A stretch of 47,707 bases of DNA from Eubacterium ruminantium (GCF_900167085.1 NZ_FUXA01000016.1:1-47707); one strand, 5' to 3'. Shown: positions 32,891 to 39,549, counted from the first letter of the stretch. Program-made: numbers and translations. The notes: generated by a model not told the origin, from the letters alone.

Positions 32891-34174
32891 TTATACCGTT
32901 CGGAGACTCGTGACTTCAGTCATGAGAGGAGAACGGCTTCTCCTTTCTGTTAACATGTTTCTTCTACTTTCTAATCTTTTAAGATATTTATAATTAATAC
33001 TACCATTATTAACTTTTGTACCATCAAGTTTTCGAATATCAAAATATCCGTTACTTCTTCTTCCGAATATGTAATAAGAATCACCATCATACTTTACCTT
33101 ATCAAATAGTTGAAATCCCTTTACATACCGTGGAGCTTGATTTAATTTTTTCTTACCTCCTTTTAATATATTTGCTTTATATATCTGTCTATTGTTACGC
33201 CTAACCTGTTTTTGATAATAATAGTAATCAAGTTGTTTAGCTTTAGGATGTCCAGATATACACAGCGCATCAATGTAATGTTCTTTTGGTAAACCGTTTT
33301 CTATACGAGTATTCTTTGTAATATACCCATATGTCATACTTATATTTGAATATAATTTCTTAAGTCTATTATAGAAACTCCATCTCATGACCCCCATGAA
33401 AGTAGCATCCTTAAATGACGCACCTCTTTTTATGGACGATGGCAATTTTAAAGTTCCTTTATGATAACCTGTATGACATGTCTCACATAGCGTAATAAGA
33501 TTGTTTGGGGCATCACCACCGGTCTTACGGCTTTCTATATGATGCACATTAAGTATTTTGTCTTTGGACTTACCTTTGCAACATTGACAAGTATGATTAT
33601 CTCTCCATAACACAAATTCTCTTACATTCCAGAATCCTAATTGATCACCTTCTTGATATTGTTTGCTGGAGATTTCTGGATTTTTAATCTTCTGGATATC
33701 AAAACTTGCTGTCTCGACTACTATATTTGTTATTGGTAGTATTTTATTTACTTGTGCTATACTCTTAAAGTGAGCATCGATTTTGTTCTCTATAGATGGA
33801 GCTAACCATCCTTTATTTTTTGACTTAACTCTATTTAAAAATTTACATTTTCTGTATCTTGTTTTTCGATTTCTACGAGTTCGTCTGTTTTGTCTACGAG
33901 TAGATAACAAATCTACAATATCATTTCTAAGTTCTACATCGGCAGCGTACAATTCTTTTATTGGTGTACTTGCTGACAATCCAATATGTTTGCTTCCAGC
34001 ATCTACTCCAAGAGTAATATTTTGTTTATAACCACTACTTCCATATAATAATTGGATCGTAAATGGTTCAATTCTTAATACTTTTGCTTTATTTTGTTTT
34101 AACAATTTTCTTGCCTTTGTTGGATTACAAGGCATTAATGGTTTTTCATTTTTGTTTAGTACATAAACTAACAT
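32891..34174 (-). CDS. iscB: IscB RNA-guided nuclease
   Basis: A 427-aa protein. Domains in order: N-terminal PLMP motif (EKPLMPCNPTKARKLLK), RuvC-I (TLGVDAGSKHIG), Arg-rich bridge helix (RRQNRRTRRNRKTR), RuvC-II (IVVETASFD), HNH (ILNVHHIESRKTGGD... NLITLCETCH), RuvC-III (HYIDALCISG), and a basic C-terminal region. The catalytic residues of both nuclease domains appear intact and the length is normal. IscB is the ancestor of Cas9; it cuts DNA matched by the guide part of its omega RNA. GGAGA lies upstream of its ATG. It is probably active. Confidence 0.93.
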   Translation of the reverse strand: MLVYVLNKNEKPLMPCNPTKARKLLKQNKAKVLRIEPFTIQLLYGSSGYKQNITLGVDAGSKHIGLSASTPIKELYAADVELRNDIVDLLSTRRQNRRTRRNRKTRYRKCKFLNRVKSKNKGWLAPSIENKIDAHFKSIAQVNKILPITNIVVETASFDIQKIKNPEISSKQYQEGDQLGFWNVREFVLWRDNHTCQCCKGKSKDKILNVHHIESRKTGGDAPNNLITLCETCHTGYHKGTLKLPSSIKRGASFKDATFMGVMRWSFYNRLKKLYSNISMTYGYITKNTRIENGLPKEHYIDALCISGHPKAKQLDYYYYQKQVRRNNRQIYKANILKGGKKKLNQAPRYVKGFQLFDKVKYDGDSYYIFGRRSNGYFDIRKLDGTKVNNGSINYKYLKRLESRRNMLTERRSRSPLMTEVTSLRTV

Positions 34175-34426
34175 ATAATTTATCTCCTATTCCTGAGTTA
34201 GTTGCCCTTCGCCAATGTTATAATCGCTTGCTATAGCCGTACCGAGGTTGACTGTTCCTACCCATCAGAACTGTTTACAGAGCCTCCATAGAGCCGTGAG
34301 TTAGAGCAAACGCCCACGGGTATGATAACAAAAATAACGCAGTTCTCGAAGAACTTAGGCTAGTCAATAAAAGCTTTTACAAGCCTGCGACTTTAGTCGT
34401 GGGTTATTGACTCTAATGATCTAATG
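34175..34426 (-). ncRNA. IscB omega RNA with guide
   Basis: Read leftward, the scaffold starts at 34410 with TCAATAA pairing to TTATTGA around the hairpin ACGACTAAAGTCG; then comes a GTTCTTCGAGAAC hairpin (UUCG-like loop), CCCGTGGGC... ACTCACGG and GGAGGCTCTG... pieces typical of omega RNAs, up to the iscB RBS. By analogy with known IscB systems, the guide is the roughly 16 bases just outside the element (34411-34426), so it matches the flanking phage gene. The 3' end overlaps the mRNA leader of iscB. Confidence 0.8.
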
Positions 34427-34458
34427 CATTCGGAAAATAATTCTTTAGATATATTCAC
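34411..34458 (-). pseudogene. Short reading frame interrupted by the IscB element
   Basis: A GTG at 34458 with GGAGGGTG upstream opens MNISKELFSECIRSLE and then runs into the IscB element. On the far side (32718-32756) the frame could continue as VQELWNIIITKE and stop at TAA inside the RBS of the polymerase gene. The undisturbed frame would be only about 28 codons, so it may be a leader peptide and not a protein gene. Confidence 0.5.
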
Positions 34459-34480
34459 AATGCACCCTCCTATAACATAT

Positions 34481-35356
34481 TTAATCAAGACCGCCCTTAG
34501 CCTTGAAATATTCGCTAAGTGTCGTCACATCACTTAACTTAGTACCCCCGTAATATATTCGAGGATTAACTGCATACATTCTAACGTTCTTGTGATTAAT
34601 AGCTAGTATTGCAGGTTCGCCAGCAACTTCAATACTCAGCAATTCCGACATCTGCCTTATATAATTCCTAGAGCTTATATGAAGTATTTCATCCATCTGT
34701 GCCGAATTCGGTAGTATTAATTTTTCTATATCTTTTTCTTTAATATTTAGACAGATAATATTGTGGAAGACGTTAATGTAGGGCAGTAGCAGCAGAAGTT
34801 TCCCCAATGAACGATGTTCTCTAGGATCCGGGGTTTTATTATATAATTCCCTAATACTGTCATTAAATATACGAGTAAAATGATTTTTATATAATTTATT
34901 TCCAGAAACATCCCCCTTATAACAATACTCATTATTAACATATATATTATTATTTTCGTCTGTAAATATTAATTCCATTTCGTATAGTTTCTTTTTGATT
35001 TTAGTTACTGTATTCTGATTAACATTAAAGATATGTTGCAAACAAGAATTGTTTATTTTTTTATTATTCCAAATTATATATCCATCATTATAATTCATAT
35101 AGGTACATAAATATACAAATCTAAAAGCAGTAGCAACATCATAATCTAATTTGTCCAATAAAGCCAAATATCTAGTATGTATAAAATTACCATATTCCTC
35201 CTGTAGAAAAGTAGGAAATGGTAAAATTTCTTTTTGGACATATTCATATCCCTTTATTTGATTTTCCTTTTTCTTTTGTCTTTTTTTTAATTCTTCTGGG
35301 AAAATCAAATCATTTCTCATTTCACCAGTATTATAATTAATCCATGTCTCTTTCAA
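34481..35356 (-). CDS. RepA-like winged-helix replication initiator or regulator
   Basis: A 291-aa protein starting at TTG (AAGGAG upstream). Residues about 60-150 read as a winged helix (FRFVYLCTYMNYNDGYI, NNSCLQHIFNVNQNTVTKIKKKLYEMELI). The C-terminus ends MYAVNPRIYYGGT, like the YxVNPxIxxxG end of Firmicute plasmid and phage RepA proteins. Iteron-like repeats lie upstream (35409-35476). A DNA-binding initiator is the best guess; a transcription factor is the alternative. Confidence 0.65.
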   Translation of the reverse strand: MKETWINYNTGEMRNDLIFPEELKKRQKKKENQIKGYEYVQKEILPFPTFLQEEYGNFIHTRYLALLDKLDYDVATAFRFVYLCTYMNYNDGYIIWNNKKINNSCLQHIFNVNQNTVTKIKKKLYEMELIFTDENNNIYVNNEYCYKGDVSGNKLYKNHFTRIFNDSIRELYNKTPDPREHRSLGKLLLLLPYINVFHNIICLNIKEKDIEKLILPNSAQMDEILHISSRNYIRQMSELLSIEVAGEPAILAINHKNVRMYAVNPRIYYGGTKLSDVTTLSEYFKAKGGLD

Positions 35357-35408
35357 TGAAATCTCCTTTTTAAATTGTCAGACTATTGTTCATAGTTTGT
35401 TCATAATC

Positions 35409-35476
35409 TTCGTCATTTTTTGTGATTTTCGTCATTATCTGTGAATTTTGAGCGATTTTTTCGTCATTTTCTGTGT
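35409..35476. repeat. Three iteron-like direct repeats
   Basis: TTCGTCATTTTTTGTG (35409), TTCGTCATTATCTGTG (35428) and TTCGTCATTTTCTGTG (35460) are near-identical direct repeats in the 300-base gene-free leader upstream of the RepA-like gene. Two TTGTTCATA copies lie just beside them (near 35388-35403). Repeats next to an initiator gene are typical of origins or autoregulatory sites. The remainder of the gap (35480-35650) shows a GC-rich stretch near 35480-35570 and a strong AAAGGAGG (minus strand) with no convincing gene. Confidence 0.6.
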
Positions 35477-35659
35477 GGCGTTTTGGCGAAAAATGGGGGA
35501 TTTTTGGCAAATCCGCCTATCTATATATCGTCTACCTCTCGGAGAAACACCTACGAAGCCCCTGATCTTGTCACCCTTATCTAAGAAAATCACCTCATTT
35601 TAATATTAATTTCCTCCTTTCACCCATAATATAACATAGGAGTATAGCCTTGTCAACGA

Positions 35660-35890
35660 CTATACTCCCATCTCAAACATTCCTACTTGTATTATATTAT
35701 CTTCCGGTAATTCCCGAATCTCCGATTCTTTAATCCATATATCTAAATCACCTGCACCAATGTTAATAACATCTCCCTCCATTACCAATGCATCCACTAT
35801 CAAATTTGCCTGTAACTGAAAAACATCTCCTTCTCGAATCCTAATCCATATGCTATCTCCATCATTAATCCATTTTATTAATTTATTCAT
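35660..35890 (-). CDS. Small acidic protein of unknown function
   Basis: A 76-aa acidic protein starting MNKLIKWINDGDSIWIRI. The start at 35890 was chosen because the promoter -10 lies at 35930-35935, so an upstream ATG at 35929 would precede the transcript. Repeated short strands (VINIGAGDLDIWIKESEI) suggest a small beta fold. It is the first gene of the leftward block, a place often used for early regulators or anti-host proteins. Confidence 0.65.
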   Translation of the reverse strand: MNKLIKWINDGDSIWIRIREGDVFQLQANLIVDALVMEGDVINIGAGDLDIWIKESEIRELPEDNIIQVGMFEMGV

Positions 35891-35929
35891 TTCTCCCCAT
35901 ACCTCCAATCGTACATCTGTTCGATTCAT

Positions 35930-35958
35930 ACTATACTCTTTCCAACACCCCTTGTCAA
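35930..35958 (-). promoter_or_regulatory. Leftward promoter
   Basis: Minus strand: TTGACA, 17-base spacer, TATAGT. It drives the leftward block beginning with the gene at 35660-35890. Its -35 overlaps that of the rightward promoter. Confidence 0.85.
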
Positions 35959-35981
35959 TCGTATTTCCTTTCTTGTATAAT
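35952..35981 (+). promoter_or_regulatory. Rightward promoter
   Basis: Plus strand: TTGTCA, 18-base spacer, TATAAT. It drives the HTH gene at 36028. The two divergent promoters use the same TTGTCAA bases, so a polymerase bound at one would exclude the other. Confidence 0.8.
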
Positions 35982-36027
35982 AATATTTAGTTTTCCCCGG
36001 TTAGTAAAGTTTAAAAGGAGGTTAAAA

Positions 36028-36495
36028 TTGGTTAATATAAAAAAGCAGGAGTTGATAGAAGAGTTAAAAGCTCTTCGCCTTGAAAAAAATATTACTTATC
36101 AGGAGATCGCCACCCGTACCGAAGAAAATGGTGAAGCCGTCTCCCTCAGTACTATTAAATTAGTTTTTTCCACAACCCGCCACCACGACCACGACTATAA
36201 CAAGGTTCTCCGCCCCATCATCAATGTTCTCTCGCCCCCACCCACAGATGATGATCTCGACACCCGCATCCTCCAAACCCGCCTCGACCTTAAAGAGGAA
36301 ATCATCACCCAACTCCAAGCCCGCCTCGCCCGCAAGGACGCCCACCACCAAGAAACCGAAGAATTCTACAAGGAGCAGCTCCGCTTCTATAAAGAACAAA
36401 TTCAGTTTAAAGATTCCCAAATAAAACGCCTCAACGAAGCCATCGACCGCAAAGACGCCATGATCCGCAAACACCTCATCGCCCATAATGATTAG
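36028..36495 (+). CDS. HTH regulator with coiled-coil C-terminus
   Basis: A 155-aa protein starting at TTG with AGGAGG eight bases upstream. Residues 5-55 form a Cro/CI-like helix-turn-helix (LEKNITYQEIATRTEENGEA with SLSTIKLVF as recognition helix). Residues about 78-150 are a long charged coiled coil. It is the first rightward gene, facing the shared promoters, so it may control the switch between them. From about codon 50 the codons end mostly in C and the GC content is far above that of neighbours, a sign of separate origin. Confidence 0.75.
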   Translation: MVNIKKQELIEELKALRLEKNITYQEIATRTEENGEAVSLSTIKLVFSTTRHHDHDYNKVLRPIINVLSPPPTDDDLDTRILQTRLDLKEEIITQLQARLARKDAHHQETEEFYKEQLRFYKEQIQFKDSQIKRLNEAIDRKDAMIRKHLIAHND

Positions 36496-36614
36496 GAATT
36501 TCGCCCCATTATTTCGCCCCCGCCCCCTTATACGAAATTTCCCGCCCTACAATATATATTAATATTTTATATGAAAAATCCCCCTTGCTTCGATATTTTC
36601 CCCGATTTTCCCCA

Positions 36615-36638
36615 AGAGTCAGAAATGGCTCTTTTTTT
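36615..36638 (+). terminator. Intrinsic terminator after the HTH gene
   Basis: AGAGTCA-GAAA-TGGCTCT (one G-U pair, GAAA tetraloop) followed by TTTTTTT. It ends the HTH transcript. Confidence 0.85.
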
Positions 36639-37022
36639 GTGGGTTTGAAAGGGAAAATTTGGGAAGTGTGAATGTGAAATAGCTTGTATGATTAAGGCAA
36701 AAAAACAACGTTTTTTCGTGAAAAATACCCCCCTATTTATTATGTCAGCAGCCGGAAAGTTCCCTCTTTAAAGTTTGGTAAAATGGCTATTTTACAAGGG
36801 TTTACCGGGTGGTTGCAGTTTATCATGGTTCATCTATTCTAAAGCTACAATCAAACAAGGAACACGAACCACTCACAAGGGCTTGCGGATTGTTTAGAAA
36901 ATTCCTTGACTGCACATTTTCAACTTAATATCGGTTTGTGGTTTTTATGAAATAACTATATCTATCACTATATCACAAATATTTTGCGCCCACGGCTATC
37001 AGTGGGAGAAAAGGGGTCTTTT
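36639..37022 (+). other. Gene-free region with hairpins before the 223-aa gene
   Basis: No gene is seen. It holds AAAAAAC/GTTTTTT near 36700-36715; GTAAAAT-GGCT-ATTTTAC (36778-36795) nested in GGTAAA/TTTACC; the left arm of a long inverted repeat (36928-36943); and a CCCAC/GTGGG hairpin just before the GGGGAG-type RBS of the next gene. A TTGACT at 36905 has no good -10 partner, so the promoter of the next gene is not identified. An origin or regulatory region is possible. Confidence 0.45.
36928..36943. repeat. Left arm of a 16-bp inverted repeat flanking the 223-aa gene
   Basis: ATATCGGTTTGTGGTT occurs here and as its exact reverse complement at 37700-37715, on the two sides of the gene at 37023-37694. 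Outside the perfect core further bases match with small gaps (CTTAA and TATG on either side). The RNA could close into one large loop, or the arms could be DNA ends of a mobile or invertible unit. Confidence 0.85.
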
Positions 37023-37694
37023 ATGAAAACTACAAAAATTCAATTCAATGCAACTACTTTCAAGGCTACACGTAACGTCATTAGCGCTTATTTTGGTGCG
37101 ACTTTTGACCGTACTATCGAGCTTGACAAGGCTAAAAAAGCTACAAAGTCATATTCTGACTGTATCCGCACGGATGAAGAAGAACTTATTAAGCTTGCAC
37201 TCGGACAGACTGAGGGCATTGTGCGCTCAAAGTCTGACATTGAAAAGTCACTTGCTACAAACAAGGCGACTTATAATAAGCTTATTGCGCCATATAATGC
37301 TATGGTTACGGCTACAGACAAGGCTATCGCTGACGGTGTGGCACTGTTTAACAACAAGGATAGTGCGCTATATAAGGCTTATGCTGAGTACGTCCTTAAT
37401 CCAACGGACGACGCTTATCTTGCATACGCTGACGCACTTGCTAAACGTTTTGTTGAGTTTGGGCTTGCTGACGCTACCGCTGAAAACGTTCAGCACTATA
37501 TGGTCAATGCTGACCGTTTCCGCAAGGGTAGTTCTGCCGTAAAGAGTGGAAAGATTATTGACGCACTTGCACCTAAGGCTTTTTCTGAGGCTATTCTGCG
37601 CAAGATTTACGACAACAATAAGTCTGCATTTAATAGCACTAAGTTTGCGGATTATGTCCGCAAGTGTGCCGAAAAGGCTAAAAAGAACGCTTAA
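37023..37694 (+). CDS. Helical basic protein of unknown function, partner candidate of the adjacent RNA
   Basis: A 223-aa protein; the start at 37023 (MKTTKIQFNATTF) has AAAAGGGG upstream, while a start at 36984 has none. It is almost wholly helical and Ala/Lys-rich, with a C-terminal FADYVRKCAEKAKKNA. No motif is recognised. Codon use is more GC-rich than in the early genes to its right. It is alone, flanked by inverted repeats, and followed directly by about 1.2 kb of structured sequence on the same strand, so an RNA-binding role is a reasonable hypothesis, not a finding. Confidence 0.7.
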   Translation: MKTTKIQFNATTFKATRNVISAYFGATFDRTIELDKAKKATKSYSDCIRTDEEELIKLALGQTEGIVRSKSDIEKSLATNKATYNKLIAPYNAMVTATDKAIADGVALFNNKDSALYKAYAEYVLNPTDDAYLAYADALAKRFVEFGLADATAENVQHYMVNADRFRKGSSAVKSGKIIDALAPKAFSEAILRKIYDNNKSAFNSTKFADYVRKCAEKAKKNA

Positions 37695-37699
37695 ACCAT

Positions 37700-37715
37700 A
37701 ACCACAAACCGATAT
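37700..37715. repeat. Right arm of the 16-bp inverted repeat
   Basis: AACCACAAACCGATAT, exact reverse complement of 36928-36943. It starts three bases after the stop codon of the 223-aa gene and marks the likely left edge of the structured region. Confidence 0.85.
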
Positions 37716-37849
37716 TTTTAAGTCGTCAGAGCGACTATAAATAGGCTTTAGGCTCTGAGCGTGCCGACCGTCAATAAAAGGCGGTCAGCGGTAGCACATT
37801 GAAAACTTTATAGTTTGCGCTTTTGGTGCATAAGAATGGCGAATATCGA

Positions 37850-38098
37850 TGTCTACACGCTTTTGTCGTGCAAGTATCCAAGGCTGTTAGGGATTGCCAA
37901 GTGTATGTCTACACGCTTTGACGTGCAAGTATCCTTGACCCGTTTGTGAACGTGCATTATTCGGGCGTAAGCGTTCCCTTTTTAGGGTGAAGTTTGGTGC
38001 GATTGTACCTTGAAAAATTCATATTGCGTCGTCATGAGATATTGACGTATGGTGTATTACTACGTGAAGGTCTACCGCTTTTTGTGGTGGCAGTATCG
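37850..38098 (+). repeat. Three copies of a hairpin motif, GTCTAC-stem-GCA(A)GTATC
   Basis: Copies at 37850-37879, 37906-37934 and 38070-38098 share the flanks GTCTAC and CA(A)GTATC around a short hairpin. The first two have CACG/CGTG stems with different loops; the third has CCGC/GTGG, so both sides of the stem have changed while pairing is kept. That is the mark of a conserved RNA structure. Confidence 0.65.
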
Positions 38099-38872
38099 GC
38101 AGAGTAATGTCGTGGTCGTGGTAGTTGAATTGGCGAATGTCAGCGCACGTTATAACATGCTTATTTAGGTGTTGTTGCGTATGTATTTGTTGAGGATACG
38201 AATCTGACTTTGAGGATAAGCCGTGTATGTAAACGCACGGGATTGCGTCCCTAAGGGCTTTGTTGTGGGTGTATGGTGTACGTTCGGCGTTGGTCTATTT
38301 TGCGTGTGTTCGCAAACATGTGCAAAATGTGACACGAGGTGGTAAGTCTCGGAATATGTGAAGTTACCCATAGTGGATCATGTTTTTTTAGCGTGGTTTG
38401 GGTGGCGAGATATAAAGCGTGTTGTAGCGAAAACTGGGTGCGGTTACCCTAGATAAACGCTACCTCAAATTGTCCTTTTTCGTAAGGGTTGGTGTATGCC
38501 TGAATGAGGTGTAAGACGGTAGTTGGGAACGTACAGATACGACCGTCACGATTGTATGTCCTGAGATATGGGCGACTAAGGCGAATAAAGCAGTGGCGAG
38601 GATAATAAGCTGCAATTGCGTGGAAGCGTGGGATACTATTGAACCACGTAGATTTTGTATCCGGGCATGATATAATTATGCCTACGGTGGAAGTCCGTCC
38701 GCTATGACCGTAACTGTTGTCGGGGATAGTGGGTTTCAAAGTCGAATGACGTACTTGTATGCGAGTAAAGTGGGTGTATAAGTCACCATAGCGACAATAA
38801 ACACGATAAAGGTGTGAGATAAAGTGGGATAATAACGACAGTACCAAATGTTGGTGTGGTATAAAACAATGT

Positions 38873-38900
38873 GCAGACAGTAATTGAGTCTGCATTTTTT
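38873..38900 (+). terminator. Intrinsic terminator ending the giant RNA
   Basis: GCAGAC-AGTAATTGA-GTCTGC followed by ATTTTTT. It gives a clear 3' end to the rightward RNA. Confidence 0.85.
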
Positions 38901-38910
38901 GTGGTATACT
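38884..38910 (+). promoter_or_regulatory. Putative promoter of the early operon leader
   Basis: TGG-TATACT is an extended -10 element at 38902-38910; TTGAGT lies 15 bases upstream, a short spacer that the extended -10 can excuse. It overlaps the terminator stem and would begin transcripts near 38917 into the structured leader and the early genes. Confidence 0.5.
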
Positions 38911-38916
38911 TGATGA

Positions 38917-39110
38917 AAGTTTGACGAGTAATCAAATAGGTTCGATTCCTATCACACTAATAAGACAAGATGGTATCGAGCGAAAGCGAGAATACGCTCT
39001 GTATATCCTTGACCAGCAACCGTGTAAAGGGTGGTGTTAGGTGTTGCAACCTAATAAAAGGGAATTCTACGGAATTATAACGGTATCTATACAGACATCT
39101 TGTCTAATTT
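38917..39110 (+). ncRNA. Structured leader RNA of the early operon (riboswitch- or attenuator-like)
   Basis: AGACAAGATG (38963-38972) pairs perfectly with CATCTTGTCT (39096-39105), and the next helix TCTGTATA (38998-39005) with TATACAGA (39088-39095), stacked on it. Inside are TTAGGT-GTTGCA-ACCTAA and a GTAT/ATAC hairpin. AATTTTT follows the closing helix, then the RBS of the first early gene 29 bases later. This is the layout of a multi-helix junction leader that could end transcription. It matches no riboswitch class I know. Confidence 0.6.
38920..38959 (+). other. tRNA-like T arm and anticodon-like hairpin
   Basis: ATAGG-TTCGATT-CCTAT (38936-38952) is a perfect T arm with the standard TTCGATT loop. 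It is preceded by TTTGA-CGAGTAA-TCAAA, a five-pair stem with a seven-base loop but without U33. CACACTA after the T arm can pair with TGGTGTG at 38852, but a terminator lies between. This is not a normal tRNA; it may be a remnant or a tRNA mimic. Confidence 0.45.
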
Positions 39111-39133
39111 TTAAAGGGAAGCGAGGTAATATT

Positions 39134-39310
39134 ATGCAAAAGAAATGGGAATATTCGTGGTGTTATGATGATGTAAGTCCGTATGAGAGAGATGAAGCTA
39201 TGGATTTTGGGTATGTTTATGCACCAGATAGGGAAACTGCGACAGATTTAGCGTGGAAAGATATCCCATATAATTGCACAATTTATGGGATAATGGAGGT
39301 GACATATTGA
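39134..39310 (+). CDS. Small early protein of unknown function
   Basis: A 58-aa protein, the first gene after the structured leader, with GAGGTAATATT before its ATG. It is rich in Trp, Tyr and Asp (WEYSWCYDDVSPYERDE) and ends in YGIMEVTY. The A of its TGA stop is shared with the next ATG. An upstream in-frame start at 39041 would lie in the RNA structure and lacks an RBS. Confidence 0.65.
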   Translation: MQKKWEYSWCYDDVSPYERDEAMDFGYVYAPDRETATDLAWKDIPYNCTIYGIMEVTY

Positions 39311-39549
39311 TGTATATTATCAAGGTAAACGGCATGAAAGTAAAATCATGCCGTTCTTTTAATGAAGCTCGGGCGTGGGCATTAAAACATAATGGAAAAG
39401 TGTTTTCATATAGTAAGGTAAAACTCCCTAAGTCTACCATGTTAAGTTATAACGATAAAGACTTTATAAAAAGGGAAATGTATAAAGAAATTTATTCTGA
39501 AAATAATCATGGTTATCATATAACACAAAGGAGGAAAAAATATGAGTAG
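39310..39549 (+). CDS. Small basic early protein
   Basis: A 79-aa basic protein starting MYIIKVNGMKVKSC, with GGAGGTGA upstream and TGATG overlap with the preceding gene. FNEARAWALKHNGKVFSYSKVK reads like a short alpha/beta module. It overlaps the next gene by eight bases. No family is recognised. Confidence 0.65.
   Translation: MYIIKVNGMKVKSCRSFNEARAWALKHNGKVFSYSKVKLPKSTMLSYNDKDFIKREMYKEIYSENNHGYHITQRRKKYE

Larger units (their letters stand above)
32757..34410 (-). mobile_element. IscB-carrying IS200/IS605-like element (non-autonomous)
   Basis: The element comprises the omega RNA region, iscB and a right end with a subterminal hairpin. Its left (5') end is placed before TCAATAACCCACGAC at 34410. 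The right end is near 32757, past CATGTGAC-TTTA-GTCATG (32761-32778). No tnpA is present, so it must be moved in trans. There is no target duplication, as expected for this family. It interrupts a very short reading frame. The right boundary is uncertain by several bases. Confidence 0.75.
37716..38900 (+). ncRNA. Candidate giant structured non-coding RNA (about 1.2 kb)
   Basis: A gene-free stretch that is clearly GC-richer than flanking genes. It has many local hairpins on the plus strand: GTGC..GACCG/CGGTC..GCAC (37758-37797), CCGTG/CACGG, GGGA/TCCC, TTTTGC/GCAAAA, TAGCG[GGGT/ACCC]CGCTA (near 38425-38465), CCTCA[CCTT/AAGG]TGAGG, GACGGT/ACCGTC, GCAG/CTGC, CGTGG/CCACG, GGCAT/ATGCC, GGTG/CACC. 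It ends in an intrinsic terminator. Open frames on the opposite strand lack ribosome binding sites. Scale and setting recall GOLLD and ROOL RNAs, but no class is matched. The promoter is not identified; it may be co-transcribed with the 223-aa gene. Confidence 0.65.

Noticed and set aside
35435-35593. GTG-initiated frame of about 52 codons upstream of the RepA-like gene
   Set aside because: The AGGAGG is too far from the GTG and the frame runs across the iteron-like repeats. The first 25 residues look protein-like, so it is not fully excluded.
36160-36486. 108-codon frame opposite the HTH gene
   Set aside because: Antisense shadow caused by the C-rich codons of the real gene; no RBS.
37850-38098. 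Type III toxin-antitoxin RNA repeats or CRISPR array
   Set aside because: Copies are not regularly spaced, spacers differ widely in length, and no ToxN-like or Cas gene is nearby.
38165-38371. 68-codon open frame on the minus strand
   Set aside because: No RBS, low-complexity product, lies within the structured RNA region.
38449-38895. 148-codon open frame on the minus strand inside the giant RNA region
   Set aside because: No ribosome binding site, odd composition (many His, Ser, Thr, Arg), runs against the local transcription direction, and overlaps the terminator and hairpins.
38852-38959. Complete tRNA using TGGTGTG/CACACTA as acceptor stem
   Set aside because: The interior would contain a terminator and promoter and no D arm; only the T arm is convincing.
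38963-39105. Retron msr-msd
   Set aside because: The inverted ends look similar to a1/a2, but there is no reverse transcriptase in the window.
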